The notes: generated from the letters alone by a model not told the origin. A DNA stretch of 64,000 nucleotides from Pseudomonas lini (GCF_001042905.1 NZ_JYLB01000002.1:806001-870000), one strand, 5' to 3'. Shown: positions 52,526-62,273, counted from the first letter of the stretch. Made by a program: numbers and translations.

Positions 52526-53062
52526 TTACTCTGCGGTATGTGCGTCGGTGGCGCAGGCGGGTTTGCCAGCAGCGTATTTAAGACTGGGGTCGACCAGCGC
52601 ATCGAAACGTTTGAGCGCTTCGGAGCCGATCAAGAGCGGGTATTGGAAGGCACTGCGGTCGGTCAAGTTCACTTCGATGCTGCGTAAAGCCGAACCCATG
52701 CAGATATCCAGCTCAATGACCGGACGGGCGGTGTACTTCTTGCCTTCTTCCGGGTCGTAGTCACCGGCCCGGCGCTTGATCTTGCTGACACGGGCCAGCG
52801 GTCGTTCGATCGGGTGCGAATGCGCGGCGTCGATAGCCAGATAGAAGCGCACCCAGGATTCGCCATTGCGTTTGAAACGTTTGATGTCGCGGGCACTCAA
52901 CGAAGCGGTTTTCGCCCCGGTGTCGAGTTTGGCGGCGACTTCCAGATTGATGCCATCCAGCGAAGCGTACTCATTGAGGCCGTACACAGTCTTCTCCCCT
53001 GCCGCGGCGAAACCTGGCAGGCCAAGAAGACAAAGGAATGTGGTGAAGGGCTTGAGTCTCAT
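52526..53062 (-). CDS. Retropepsin-like aspartic protease (RimB-like), exported
   Basis: 178 residues with a signal peptide (about 1–21, ending LLGLPGFAAAG). The catalytic Asp is in LEVAAKLDTGAKTASLSA near residue 47 (the D-T-G motif of retropepsins), and GSEALKRFDALVDPS closes the domain. RimB-type proteins, often called ATP-dependent zinc proteases, are now seen as single-domain aspartic proteases that act as dimers. First gene of the three-gene operon; the next starts 5 bp after its stop. Confidence 0.87.
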   Translation of the reverse strand: MRLKPFTTFLCLLGLPGFAAAGEKTVYGLNEYASLDGINLEVAAKLDTGAKTASLSARDIKRFKRNGESWVRFYLAIDAAHSHPIERPLARVSKIKRRAGDYDPEEGKKYTARPVIELDICMGSALRSIEVNLTDRSAFQYPLLIGSEALKRFDALVDPSLKYAAGKPACATDAHTAE

Positions 53063-53274
53063 AAATCCTGGTGCGCAGCGGTCCGTTCTTCAATTCAAGG
53101 CCCTGGCATTGCTGCACAAGCTCCCTCGTATGCCTATCCGCTTTTTATGACAGGCAATGCAGATGACAAGCAAATGCGGGCGGCATTCTAGCACGGTGGG
53201 TTTATGGCGCCAGCGTTGGCCGACGGCTATAACTGAGGGGTCGCTTCCTTATGGTGCAACGTGGTTATTAGACG

Positions 53275-53286
53275 ATTGTCGACAAT
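53275..53286. promoter_or_regulatory. Operator candidate 1 of the propionate regulator
   Basis: Perfect 12-bp palindrome ATTGTCGACAAT, 74 bp upstream of the GntR gene. Typical form for FCD-type GntR operators. Confidence 0.6.
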
Positions 53287-53347
53287 ATCGATTTATCCTT
53301 TGACGTAAGCGGCCATATTCGCTAGTTTTTGCGGCATTGGTTTCCAA

Positions 53348-53359
53348 GGTGTCGACAAT
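53348..53359. promoter_or_regulatory. Operator candidate 2, overlapping the ribosome site of the regulator gene
   Basis: GGTGTCGACAAT shares 10 of 12 bases with the upstream palindrome and ends directly before the ATG at 53360; its left part is the AAGGT ribosome site. A repressor bound here would block its own message from being made. Confidence 0.5.
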
Positions 53360-54082
53360 ATGCTGGATCAACTCGATCCCCCGGTCACAGTTCAGGACGA
53401 CTCGGAAACACTTTCCGAAAACGTCTTCCGACGCATTCAGGCGGCCATCGTCAAAGGCGAGATTGCCCCGGGCAGCAAGATCTCCGAGCCAGAGTTGGCG
53501 CGCACCTACGGCATCAGCCGCGGGCCGTTGCGTGAGGCCATTCACCGTCTGGAAGGCCAGCGCCTGCTGGTTCGCGTGCCGCACGTCGGGGCGCGGGTGG
53601 TGTCGCTGAGCCACGCCGAATTGCTGGAACTCTATGAAATTCGCGAATCCCTGGAAGGCATGGCCTGCCGTCTGGCGGCTGAACGCATGACGGTCGAAGA
53701 AATCGACGAACTGCGTCGGGTGCTGGAAACCCATGAGCGCGATGCGGCGTTTCAGGCAGGCGTCGGTTACTACCAACAGGAAGGCGATTTCGACTTTCAT
53801 TACCGGATCATCCAGGGCAGCGGCAACCGCACCCTGACCCAGATGCTGTGCGGTGAGCTCTATCAGCTGGTGCGCATGTACCGCATCCAGTTTTCCACCA
53901 CGCCCAATCGGCCGCGCCAGGCGTTTGCCGAACACCACCGAATTCTCGATGCCATCGCCGACCGTGACGGTGAATTGGCCGAGTTGTTGATGCGCCGTCA
54001 CATCGGCGCCTCCAAACGCAATATCGCCCGTCACTACCAGGACGGCGCTAACCCGACAGCCACTGAACGAGGTGAGTCATGA
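53360..54082 (+). CDS. GntR-family (FCD) regulator of the methylcitrate operon
   Basis: 240 residues. The N-terminal winged helix ([35 protein letters not shown]) is followed by an FCD ligand domain, whose metal-binding residues are plausibly the Asp/His in [11 protein letters not shown] near residue 137 and the distal His residues. Its stop overlaps the prpB start (ATGA), so regulator and enzymes form one operon. In Pseudomonas this gene stands at the head of the prp cluster and is expected to respond to a methylcitrate-cycle intermediate. Two operator candidates lie upstream. Confidence 0.9.
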   Translation: MLDQLDPPVTVQDDSETLSENVFRRIQAAIVKGEIAPGSKISEPELARTYGISRGPLREAIHRLEGQRLLVRVPHVGARVVSLSHAELLELYEIRESLEGMACRLAAERMTVEEIDELRRVLETHERDAAFQAGVGYYQQEGDFDFHYRIIQGSGNRTLTQMLCGELYQLVRMYRIQFSTTPNRPRQAFAEHHRILDAIADRDGELAELLMRRHIGASKRNIARHYQDGANPTATERGES

Positions 54083-54969
54083 GTTCCAACAAGAGCACTC
54101 CAGGCCAGCGTTTCCGCGATGCGGTCGCCAGCGAACATCCGCTGCAAGTGGTCGGCACGATTAACGCCAACCACGCACTGCTGGCCAAGCGCGCCGGTTT
54201 CAAGGCTATTTACCTGTCGGGTGGCGGGGTGGCTGCCGGCTCCCTCGGCGTACCGGACCTGGGGATTACCGGTCTGGATGACGTGCTGACCGACGTGCGT
54301 CGCATCACTGATGTCTGCGACTTGCCCCTGTTGGTGGACGTGGACACCGGTTTCGGTTCCTCGGCGTTCAACGTCGCCCGTACCGTGAAGTCGATGATCA
54401 AGTTCGGCGCGGCGGCGATTCACATCGAAGACCAGGTCGGTGCCAAGCGCTGCGGTCATCGTCCTAATAAAGAAATCGTCTCGCTGCAGGAAATGGTCGA
54501 CCGCATCAAAGCGGCTGTCGATGCCCGCACCGATGACAGCTTCGTGATCATGGCCCGCACCGACGCCCTGGCGGTGGAAGGTCTTGAATCTGCGCTGGAG
54601 CGCGCGGCCGCATGCATTGAGGCCGGCGCCGACATGGTGTTCCCGGAAGCGATCACCGAGCTTGAGATGTACAAGCTGTTCGCCAGCCGCGTGAAAGCGC
54701 CGATCCTGGCCAACATCACCGAGTTCGGCGCGACGCCGCTGTACACCACCGAGCAGCTCGCCGCTGCCGACGTGTCGCTGGTGCTGTACCCGCTGTCGGC
54801 GTTCCGCGCGATGAACAAAGCCGCGGAAAACGTCTACACCGCGATCCGCCGCGACGGCACGCAACAGAACGTCATCGACACCATGCAGACGCGCATGGAG
54901 CTTTACGATCGCATCGACTACCACACCTTCGAGCAGAAGCTTGATGCGTTGTTTGCTGCGAAGAAATAA
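54079..54969 (+). CDS. prpB: 2-methylisocitrate lyase
   Basis: Cleaves 2-methylisocitrate to pyruvate and succinate, the last reaction of the 2-methylcitrate cycle for propionate use. 296 residues of the isocitrate-lyase/PEP mutase family. The catalytic Cys is in [11 protein letters not shown], and the metal-binding [11 protein letters not shown] block and [16 protein letters not shown] opening are typical of PrpB. Overlaps the regulator stop codon by 4 bp. Confidence 0.95.
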   Translation: MSSNKSTPGQRFRDAVASEHPLQVVGTINANHALLAKRAGFKAIYLSGGGVAAGSLGVPDLGITGLDDVLTDVRRITDVCDLPLLVDVDTGFGSSAFNVARTVKSMIKFGAAAIHIEDQVGAKRCGHRPNKEIVSLQEMVDRIKAAVDARTDDSFVIMARTDALAVEGLESALERAAACIEAGADMVFPEAITELEMYKLFASRVKAPILANITEFGATPLYTTEQLAAADVSLVLYPLSAFRAMNKAAENVYTAIRRDGTQQNVIDTMQTRMELYDRIDYHTFEQKLDALFAAKK

Positions 54970-55083
54970 AGATCAAGAGATCGCAGCCTCGCTGCGCTCG
55001 ACAGCTCCTACAGGGTTGTTGTCGAACGTAGTCAATGTAGGCGCTGTGTAGGAGCTGTCGAGTGAAACGAGGCTGCGATCTTT
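54969..55083. repeat. REP-like inverted pair, family A, inside the prp operon
   Basis: AGAGATCGCAGCCTCGCTGC and a related inverted copy with a 55-bp spacer, directly after the prpB stop. Confidence 0.85.
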
Positions 55084-55158
55084 TCGGCATCACAAAAGAA
55101 CCTGATGAAACAAAAATTTGCCGATTCCCTAACAAATTCAAGAAAACTGGAGACAGCA

Positions 55159-56286
55159 ATGGCCGAAGCAAAAGTACTCAGTGGCGCCGGGCTCCGTGGC
55201 CAGGTTGCCGGGCAAACCGCACTGTCCACCGTGGGCCAGTCGGGCGCAGGCCTGACCTATCGCGGCTACGACGTTCGCGAACTGGCGGCTGACGCACAAT
55301 TCGAAGAAGTGGCTTACTTGCTGCTATACGGCGAGCTGCCAACCAAAGCGCAACTCGCTGCCTACACCGAAAAGCTGAGCAAGCTGCGTGACCTGCCGCA
55401 AGCGCTGAAAGAAGTGCTGGAACGCATCCCCGCCGACGCCCATCCGATGGACGTGATGCGCACCGGTTGTTCGTTTCTGGGCAACATCGAGCCGGAGCAA
55501 GACTTCTCCGAGCAGCACGACAAAACCGACCGCCTGCTGGCCGCGTTCCCGGCGATCATGTGCTACTGGTATCGCTTCAGCCACGACGGCAAACGCATCA
55601 ATTGCGTGACCGATGAAGCCTGCATCGGCGGCCATTTCCTGCACCTGTTGCACGACAAAAAACCGAGCGAGTTGCACGTCAAGGTGATGAACGTTTCGCT
55701 GATCCTCTACGCGGAACACGAGTTCAACGCCTCGACCTTCACCGCCCGGGTGTGTGCCTCGACCCTGTCGGATCTGTATTCCTGCATCACGGCGGCCATT
55801 GGCTCGCTGCGCGGTCCGCTGCACGGTGGCGCCAACGAAGCAGCGATGGAAATGATCGAGCGCTTCTCGTCGCCTGAAGAGGCGGTCGAGGGCACCCTCG
55901 GCATGCTGGCGCGCAAGGACAAGATCATGGGCTTCGGCCACGCGATCTATAAGGACAACGATCCGCGCAACGAGGTGATCAAGGCCTGGTCGAAAAAACT
56001 CGCTGACGAAGTGGGCGACACGGTGCTGTTCCCGGTGTCCGAAGCCATCGACAAGACCATGTGGGAACAGAAGAAACTGTTCCCGAACGCCGACTTCTAC
56101 CATGCGTCGACGTACCACTTCATGGGCATTCCGACCAAGTTGTTCACGCCGATCTTCGTCTGCTCGCGCCTGACCGGCTGGGCGGCGCATGTGTTCGAAC
56201 AACGTGCCAACAACCGCATCATCCGCCCGAGCGCCGAATACGTCGGCGTCGAACAGCGCAAGTTCGTGCCAATCGAACAACGCTGA
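55159..56286 (+). CDS. prpC: 2-methylcitrate synthase
   Basis: Condenses propionyl-CoA with oxaloacetate. 375 residues of the citrate synthase fold. The catalytic His in GPLHGGANEAAMEMI near residue 235, the second in IMGFGHAIYKDNDPR and the Asp further on are all present. The short length and the segment LTYRGYDVRELA are those of PrpC rather than the 430-residue GltA. The ATG at 55159 has GGAG nine bases upstream; an in-frame ATG at 55105 lacks one. Confidence 0.94.
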   Translation: MAEAKVLSGAGLRGQVAGQTALSTVGQSGAGLTYRGYDVRELAADAQFEEVAYLLLYGELPTKAQLAAYTEKLSKLRDLPQALKEVLERIPADAHPMDVMRTGCSFLGNIEPEQDFSEQHDKTDRLLAAFPAIMCYWYRFSHDGKRINCVTDEACIGGHFLHLLHDKKPSELHVKVMNVSLILYAEHEFNASTFTARVCASTLSDLYSCITAAIGSLRGPLHGGANEAAMEMIERFSSPEEAVEGTLGMLARKDKIMGFGHAIYKDNDPRNEVIKAWSKKLADEVGDTVLFPVSEAIDKTMWEQKKLFPNADFYHASTYHFMGIPTKLFTPIFVCSRLTGWAAHVFEQRANNRIIRPSAEYVGVEQRKFVPIEQR

Positions 56287-56321
56287 ATGGGGGAGGCGCA
56301 TTGGCTGAGTGAACCGAGCCC

Positions 56322-56419
56322 CCTGTAGGAGCGAAGCTTGCTCGCGAAGACGGATTGACATTCAACATCAGTGTCGGCTGACAGACCGCTTTCGCGAGCA
56401 AGCTTCGCTCCTACAGGAG
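56322..56419. repeat. REP-like inverted pair, family B, inside the prp operon
   Basis: GTAGGAGCGAAGCTTGCTCG and its complement around a 50-bp spacer between prpC and acnD. Confidence 0.85.
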
Positions 56420-56467
56420 CTGCGCCAGGCGCCCACCCTTTGAAACCACCGTGACCGAGTCCTGACG

Positions 56468-59065
56468 ATGAACACTGAATTCCGCAAACCGCTGCCCGGC
56501 AGCCATCTGGATTATTTCGACGTCCGCGCGGCGGTCGATGCCATTGCGCCCGGCGCCTACGACACCCTGCCGTACACCTCCCGCGTGCTGGCGGAAAACC
56601 TCGTGCGTCGCTGCGACCCGGCCACGCTCACCGTATCCCTGAAGCAATTCATCGAGCGCAAACGCGATCTCGATTTCCCATGGTTCCCGGCCCGCGTGGT
56701 GTGCCACGACATTCTCGGCCAGACCGCGCTGGTTGATCTCGCCGGCCTGCGCGATGCCATTGCCCTGCAAGGCGGTGACCCGGCGCAAGTGAACCCGGTG
56801 GTGCCGACTCAGTTGATCGTCGACCACTCCCTGGCCGTTGAACGCGGTGGCTTCGATCCCGAGGCGTTCGAGAAAAACCGCGCCATTGAAGACCGTCGTA
56901 ACGAAGACCGTTTCCACTTCATCAACTGGACCAAAAAAGCCTTCAAGAACGTCGACGTGATCCCGCCGGGCAACGGGATCATGCACCAGATCAACCTGGA
57001 GAAAATGTCGCCGGTGATTCAGGTCCGCGACGGCGTGGCCTTCCCCGATACCTGCGTCGGCACCGACAGTCACACCCCGCACGTTGATGCGCTGGGCGTG
57101 ATCGCCATTGGTGTTGGTGGTCTGGAAGCGGAAAGCGTCATGCTTGGTCGCGCATCGTGGATGCGTTTGCCGGAAAGCGTCGGTGTCGAACTCACTGGCA
57201 AGCTGCAACCGGGCATCACCGCCACCGACATGGTGCTGGCGCTGACCGAATACCTGCGCAAACAAAAAGTCGTCGGCGCGTGGCTGGAGTTCTTCGGTGA
57301 AGGGGCTTCGGCGCTGACCTTGGGCGACCGTGCGACCATTTCCAACATGGCCCCGGAATACGGCGCCACGGCGGCAATGTTCTACATCGACCAACAGACT
57401 ATCGACTACCTGAAACTCACCGGCCGTGAAGATGAGCAAGTGCAGTTGGTCGAGAATTACGCCAAGCAGACCGGTCTCTGGGCCGACAGCCTGAAAGGCG
57501 CGCAATATGAGCGCGGGTTGAGCTTCGACCTGTCCTCGGTGGTGCGCAACATGGCCGGCCCGAGCAACCCGCACGCCCGTGTCGCCACGTCCGATCTCGC
57601 GGCGCAAGGCATCTCCGGCCAGTGGGACGACGTGCCGGGCCAGATGCCGGACGGCGCGGTGATCATCGCCGCCATCACCAGTTGCACCAACACCAGCAAC
57701 CCACGCAACGTGATTGCCGCTGGCCTGCTGGCGCGCAACGCCAACAAGCTCGGGCTGAGCCGCAAGCCGTGGGTCAAATCCTCGCTGGCGCCGGGTTCGA
57801 AAACCGTGGCGCTGTATCTGGATGAAGCCGGGCTGACCAAAGAACTGGAACAACTCGGCTTCGGCGTCGTGGCCTTCGCCTGCACCACGTGCAACGGTAT
57901 GTCCGGCGCATTGGACCCGGTGATCCAGCAAGAGATCATCGACCGCGATCTGTACGCCACCGCAGTGCTCTCCGGCAACCGCAACTTCGACGGGCGGATT
58001 CACCCGTACGCCAAAAACGCGTTCCTGGCTTCGCCGCCATTGGTGGTGGCTTACGCCATCGCCGGGACCATCCGTTTCGACATCGAAAAAGATGTGCTGG
58101 GCCTGGACACGAACGGCAAGGAAATCCGCCTGAAAGACATCTGGCCGAGCGACGAAGAAATCGACGCGGTGGTCAAGGCTTCGGTGAAACCGGAGCAGTT
58201 CCGCCAGGTGTACATCCCGATGTTCGCCATCCACGAAGACACCGGTCCAAAGGTCACGCCGCTGTATGACTGGCGCGAAATGAGCACCTACATCCGTCGT
58301 CCGCCGTATTGGGAAGGCGCGCTGGCCGGCGCTCGTCCGCTCAAGGGCATGCGTCCGCTGGCGGTGCTGCCGGACAACATCACCACCGATCACCTGTCGC
58401 CATCGAATGCAATCATGCTCGACAGCGCCGCCGGCGAATACCTGGCGAAAATGGGCCTGCCGGAAGAAGACTTCAACTCCTACGCGACTCATAGGGGTGA
58501 CCATCTCACCGCACAGCGCGCGACGTTCGCCAACCCGAAACTGTTCAACGAAATGGTTCAGGAAAACGGCAAGGTCAAGCAGGGTTCCCTGGCGCGAGTC
58601 GAGCCGGAAGGCCAGGTCATGCGCATGTGGGAAGCCATCGAAACCTACATGGAACGCAAGCAGCCGCTGATCATCATCGCAGGCCAAGACTACGGTCAGG
58701 GTTCGTCCCGGGACTGGGCGGCCAAAGGTGTGCGTCTGGCGGGTGTGGAAGCGATCGCCGCTGAAGGTTTCGAGCGCATCCACCGCACCAACCTGGTGGG
58801 CATGGGCGTGTTACCGCTGGAGTTCAAACCGGGCACCGACCGTCACACCCTGGCCATCGACGGCAGCGAAACCTTTGATGTGATCGGCGACCGCACCCCG
58901 CGTGCGACGCTGACGCTGGTGATCAATCGCAAGAACGGCGAACGCGTCGAAGTGCCGGTGACCTGCCGCCTCGACACCGCTGAAGAAGTGTCGATCTATG
59001 AGGCTGGCGGCGTGTTGCAGCGTTTCGCTCAGGACTTCCTCGAAGAATCGGCGGTTGCCGTTTAA
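56468..59065 (+). CDS. acnD: 2-methylcitrate dehydratase (Fe/S-dependent) AcnD
   Basis: Aconitase-like dehydratase acting on 2-methylcitrate; works with PrpF. 865 residues. The three [4Fe-4S] ligand cysteines are in AAITSCTNTSNP near residue 400 and ACTTCNGMSG near 470, and the C-terminal swivel domain ends near QDYGQGSSRDWAAKG. Closest in size and motif to AcnA/AcnD-type enzymes. It lies between prpC and prpF, as in other bacteria using the AcnD/PrpF route in place of PrpD alone; prpD is also present here downstream. Confidence 0.93.
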   Translation: MNTEFRKPLPGSHLDYFDVRAAVDAIAPGAYDTLPYTSRVLAENLVRRCDPATLTVSLKQFIERKRDLDFPWFPARVVCHDILGQTALVDLAGLRDAIALQGGDPAQVNPVVPTQLIVDHSLAVERGGFDPEAFEKNRAIEDRRNEDRFHFINWTKKAFKNVDVIPPGNGIMHQINLEKMSPVIQVRDGVAFPDTCVGTDSHTPHVDALGVIAIGVGGLEAESVMLGRASWMRLPESVGVELTGKLQPGITATDMVLALTEYLRKQKVVGAWLEFFGEGASALTLGDRATISNMAPEYGATAAMFYIDQQTIDYLKLTGREDEQVQLVENYAKQTGLWADSLKGAQYERGLSFDLSSVVRNMAGPSNPHARVATSDLAAQGISGQWDDVPGQMPDGAVIIAAITSCTNTSNPRNVIAAGLLARNANKLGLSRKPWVKSSLAPGSKTVALYLDEAGLTKELEQLGFGVVAFACTTCNGMSGALDPVIQQEIIDRDLYATAVLSGNRNFDGRIHPYAKNAFLASPPLVVAYAIAGTIRFDIEKDVLGLDTNGKEIRLKDIWPSDEEIDAVVKASVKPEQFRQVYIPMFAIHEDTGPKVTPLYDWREMSTYIRRPPYWEGALAGARPLKGMRPLAVLPDNITTDHLSPSNAIMLDSAAGEYLAKMGLPEEDFNSYATHRGDHLTAQRATFANPKLFNEMVQENGKVKQGSLARVEPEGQVMRMWEAIETYMERKQPLIIIAGQDYGQGSSRDWAAKGVRLAGVEAIAAEGFERIHRTNLVGMGVLPLEFKPGTDRHTLAIDGSETFDVIGDRTPRATLTLVINRKNGERVEVPVTCRLDTAEEVSIYEAGGVLQRFAQDFLEESAVAV

Positions 59066-59120
59066 CACACGCTATGCGGACACGGGATTTCAGGCTCGTG
59101 TCCGTCTATAAGGAGCACCA

Positions 59121-60323
59121 ATGGCTCACGCACCTCAAATCGCCCCTCAAATTAGAATCGCCGCCACCTACATGCGCGGCGGCACCAGCAAAGGCGTGTT
59201 CTTCAGCCTGAAAGACCTGCCCGAAGCGGCACAGATTCCCGGCCCGGCTCGCGATGCGTTATTGCTGCGAGTGATCGGCAGCCCCGACCCTTACGACAAG
59301 CAAATCGACGGCATGGGCGGTGCGACGTCCAGCACCAGCAAAACCGTGATCCTGTCGAAAAGCCTCAAGGCCGACCATGACGTCGATTACCTGTTCGGTC
59401 AGGTCTCCATCGACAAGCCTTTCGTCGACTGGAGCGGCAACTGCGGCAACCTGTCGGCGGCGGTCGGTTCGTTCGCTGTCAGCAATGGCCTGGTGGATGC
59501 CAGCCGCATTCCATTTAACGGTGTGGCGGTGGTGCGCGTATGGCAGGCCAACATCGGCAAGACCATCATCGCCCATGTGCCGATCACCAACGGTGAGGTC
59601 CAGGAAACCGGCTATTTCGAACTCGACGGCGTGACCTTTCCGGCGGCCGAAGTGCAGCTCGAATTCATGGAGCCGGCGGCGGAAGAAGAGGGTGGCGGTG
59701 GTTCGATGTTCCCCACCGGCAATCTGGTGGATGACCTCGAAGTGCCGGGCGTCGGTACGCTCAAGGCGACCCTGATCAATGCCGGGATTCCGACCATTTT
59801 CATCAATGCCGAAGACATCGGCTACACCGGCACCGAATTGCAGGGTGCCATCAATGGCGACCTGAAGGCCCTGGCGATGTTCGAAACCATCCGCGCTTAC
59901 GGCGCGCTGCGTATGGGGTTGATTCAGCACCTGGACGAAGCGGCCAAGCGTCAGCACACGCCGAAGGTGGCGTTCGTCGCCAAACCGGCGGATTACATTG
60001 CGTCCAGTGGCAAGGCGATCGCCGCTACCGACATTGACTTGCTGGTGCGCGCGCTGTCCATGGGCAAACTGCACCACGCGATGATGGGCACGGCAGCGGT
60101 GGCCATTGGCACGGCGGCGGCGATTTCCGGCACGTTGGTCAATCTGGCGGCGGGCGGCATCGAACGCAACGCCGTGCGCTTCGGCCATCCCTCCGGCACC
60201 TTGCGCGTGGGCGCCGAGGCCAGCAAGGTCAACGGTGAATGGACCGTGAACAAAGCCATCATGAGCCGCAGTGCGCGAGTGTTGATGGAAGGTTACGTTC
60301 GCGTGCCGGGGGATTCTTTCTAA
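59121..60323 (+). CDS. prpF: AcnD accessory protein / 2-methylaconitate isomerase PrpF
   Basis: 400 residues of the PrpF family (diaminopimelate-epimerase fold). In other bacteria it isomerises 2-methyl-trans-aconitate to the cis form made usable for the next step and is needed with AcnD. The start is MAHAPQIAPQIRIAATYMRG; other marks are GGTSKGVFF, the lysine-containing GGATSSTSKTVILSKS and DWSGNCGNLSAAVGSFA. Ribosome site AAGGAG seven bases before the ATG, 55 bp after acnD. Confidence 0.93.
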   Translation: MAHAPQIAPQIRIAATYMRGGTSKGVFFSLKDLPEAAQIPGPARDALLLRVIGSPDPYDKQIDGMGGATSSTSKTVILSKSLKADHDVDYLFGQVSIDKPFVDWSGNCGNLSAAVGSFAVSNGLVDASRIPFNGVAVVRVWQANIGKTIIAHVPITNGEVQETGYFELDGVTFPAAEVQLEFMEPAAEEEGGGGSMFPTGNLVDDLEVPGVGTLKATLINAGIPTIFINAEDIGYTGTELQGAINGDLKALAMFETIRAYGALRMGLIQHLDEAAKRQHTPKVAFVAKPADYIASSGKAIAATDIDLLVRALSMGKLHHAMMGTAAVAIGTAAAISGTLVNLAAGGIERNAVRFGHPSGTLRVGAEASKVNGEWTVNKAIMSRSARVLMEGYVRVPGDSF

Positions 60324-60333
60324 ACACATCCCC

Positions 60334-60420
60334 CTGTAGGAGCTGCCGAAGGCTGCGATCTTTTGATCTTGCCTTTTAAAAGCAAAATCAAAAGATCGCA
60401 GCCTTCGGCAGCTCCTACAT
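60334..60420. repeat. REP-like inverted pair, family A, inside the prp operon
   Basis: GTAGGAGCTGCCGAAGGCTG and its complement between prpF and prpD. Confidence 0.85.
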
Positions 60421-60513
60421 TTAATCCCGTTCCTACAATAAGAAAGCAGTGCAGCCAGAGATTGATCCTGAACCGAGGTCCCATCAGCGAACCACTGACC
60501 GAGTGAATCGAAC

Positions 60514-61998
60514 ATGAGCGCCAACGTCGACCTGAACAACCGCCCCGACTACGACACGGTCCTGCAGGACATCGCCGACTACGTCCTCAATTTCAAAATC
60601 GAATCTACCGAGGCGCTGGACACCGCCCGCAATTGCCTGATGGACACCCTCGGCTGCGGTCTGCTGGCCCTGCGTTTTCCCGAATGCACCAAACACCTGG
60701 GGCCCATCGTCGAAGGCACTGTCGTTCCTTTCGGTGCTCGCGTGCCGGGGACCAGTTACCGTCTCGATCCGGTCAAAGCCGCTTGGGATATCGGTTGCAT
60801 CGTCCGCTGGCTCGATTACAACGACACCTGGCTCGCCGCCGAATGGGGTCATCCGTCCGATAACCTCGGCGCCATTCTCGCGGTGGCCGACCACCTGTCG
60901 CAAAAGCGCCTGGCCAATGGCAATTCCCCGCTGACCATTCGTGTGGTGTTGGAAGCCATGATCATGGCCCATGAGATTCAAGGCGTGATTGCGCTGGAAA
61001 ACTCTTTCAATCGCGTCGGCATCGATCACGTCATCCTGGTGAAAGTCGCCTCGACCGCCGTCACCGCCAAGCTCATGGGCGCCAATCGCGAGCAACTGCT
61101 GTCGGCGTTGTCCCATGCCTTTGCCGACGGCCAGGCCCTGCGCACTTACCGGCATGCACCCAATGCCGGGTCGCGTAAATCCTGGGCGGCAGGGGATGCA
61201 TCCAGTCGTGGCGTGCGTCTGGCGGACATTGCGATGCGCGGGGAGATGGGCATTCCCGGTGTACTGACCGCCAAACAATGGGGGTTCTACGACGTGTTGT
61301 TCAGCCACACCAACAACGATCTGGCGCTTAAGCCTGAAGACAAACGAGCCTTCAGATTCTCTCGGGTGTTCGGCAGCTACGTGATGGAAAACGTGCTGTT
61401 CAAGATCAGCTTTCCCGCCGAGTTTCACGCGCAAACTGCCTGCGAGGCTGCCGTCACCCTGCATCCATTGGTCAGGAACCGCCTGCACGAAATCGACAAG
61501 ATCGTCATCACCACCCACGAATCGGCGATCCGCATCATCTCCAAGGTCGGCCCGCTGGCCAACGCTGCGGACCGCGACCACTGCATCCAGTACATGACCG
61601 CCGTGCCCCTGGTGTTCGGTAATCTGGTGGCCGAGCAGTACGAAGACGACTTCCACGCCGTGCATCCGATTATCGATGTGCTGCGCGACAAAATGGTCAT
61701 CGTCGAAGACCCGCGCTTCACCCGCGAATACCTGGAGCCGGATAAACGCTCCATCGCCAATGCGCTGCAGGTGTTCTTCAAGGACGGCTCCAGCACCGAG
61801 AACGTGGTGGTGGAGTACCCGATCGGCCATCGCCGTCGCCGCACCGATGGCATTCCGCTGCTGGAAGAGAAGTTCAAGGCCAACCTGGCGACGCGATTTA
61901 CGGCGCAGCGGAGTGCCGAGATCTTTGCGTTGTGCAAGGATCAGGTTGCGCTTGAAGCGACGGCGGTGAACCGGTTTGTGGATTTGTTTGTGATCTAG
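60514..61998 (+). CDS. prpD: 2-methylcitrate dehydratase PrpD
   Basis: Cofactor-free dehydratase of the MmgE/PrpD family, 494 residues. Characteristic stretches are [40 protein letters not shown] and [20 protein letters not shown]. Having prpD as well as acnD–prpF gives this strain two enzymes for methylcitrate dehydration. The REP at 60334 separates it from prpF, so it may be transcribed at a lower level than the genes before it. Confidence 0.93.
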   Translation: MSANVDLNNRPDYDTVLQDIADYVLNFKIESTEALDTARNCLMDTLGCGLLALRFPECTKHLGPIVEGTVVPFGARVPGTSYRLDPVKAAWDIGCIVRWLDYNDTWLAAEWGHPSDNLGAILAVADHLSQKRLANGNSPLTIRVVLEAMIMAHEIQGVIALENSFNRVGIDHVILVKVASTAVTAKLMGANREQLLSALSHAFADGQALRTYRHAPNAGSRKSWAAGDASSRGVRLADIAMRGEMGIPGVLTAKQWGFYDVLFSHTNNDLALKPEDKRAFRFSRVFGSYVMENVLFKISFPAEFHAQTACEAAVTLHPLVRNRLHEIDKIVITTHESAIRIISKVGPLANAADRDHCIQYMTAVPLVFGNLVAEQYEDDFHAVHPIIDVLRDKMVIVEDPRFTREYLEPDKRSIANALQVFFKDGSSTENVVVEYPIGHRRRRTDGIPLLEEKFKANLATRFTAQRSAEIFALCKDQVALEATAVNRFVDLFVI

Positions 61999-62018
61999 TT
62001 ACACCGCGTCATCGTTCA

Positions 62019-62252
62019 ATCGCGGGCAAGCCCTAATGCCAGTCAGTTAAGCGAGTAAGCCGCTTTTTTGTAGGAGCCAGGCTTGCCGGCGAAGGCGTTC
62101 TTAAGGACGCCTTCGCCGGCAAGCCTGGCTCCTACAGGTCCGATTTTCCCTTAACTGACTGGCATTAGGGCAAGCCCGCTCCCACAGGTTCTCCAATGTT
62201 TGGATTTTGCATTCAACACAGATCCCTGTGGGAGCGGGCTTGCCCGCGATGG
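62019..62252. repeat. REP-like pair (family B) split by an inserted element
   Basis: ATCGCGGGCAAGCC (62019–62032) and GGCAAGCCCGCTCCCACAGG (from 62169) are the two pieces of one REP unit, interrupted by the 136-bp element. The partner unit (GTGGGAGCGGGCTTGCCCGC) follows near 62228–62250. Confidence 0.8.
62033..62168. mobile_element. 136-bp miniature inverted-repeat element with target duplication
   Basis: Ends are perfect 19-bp inverted repeats: CTAATGCCAGTCAGTTAAG (62033–62051) and its complement (62150–62168). Immediately outside are identical 8-bp copies of GGCAAGCC (62025–62032 and 62169–62176), a target-site duplication. The middle (62070–62135) is a near-perfect REP-type hairpin with 29-bp arms. 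There is no room for a transposase gene, so it would need one from elsewhere. A lone 17-bp copy of its end is at 4722–4738. Confidence 0.7.
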
Positions 62253-62273
62253 CGGTGGAGCAGACGCCGGAAA

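Noticed and set aside
62019..62252. Possible CRISPR-like repeats
   Set aside because: The repeats are inverted and palindromic with unequal spacing; no direct repeat-spacer series and no cas genes.
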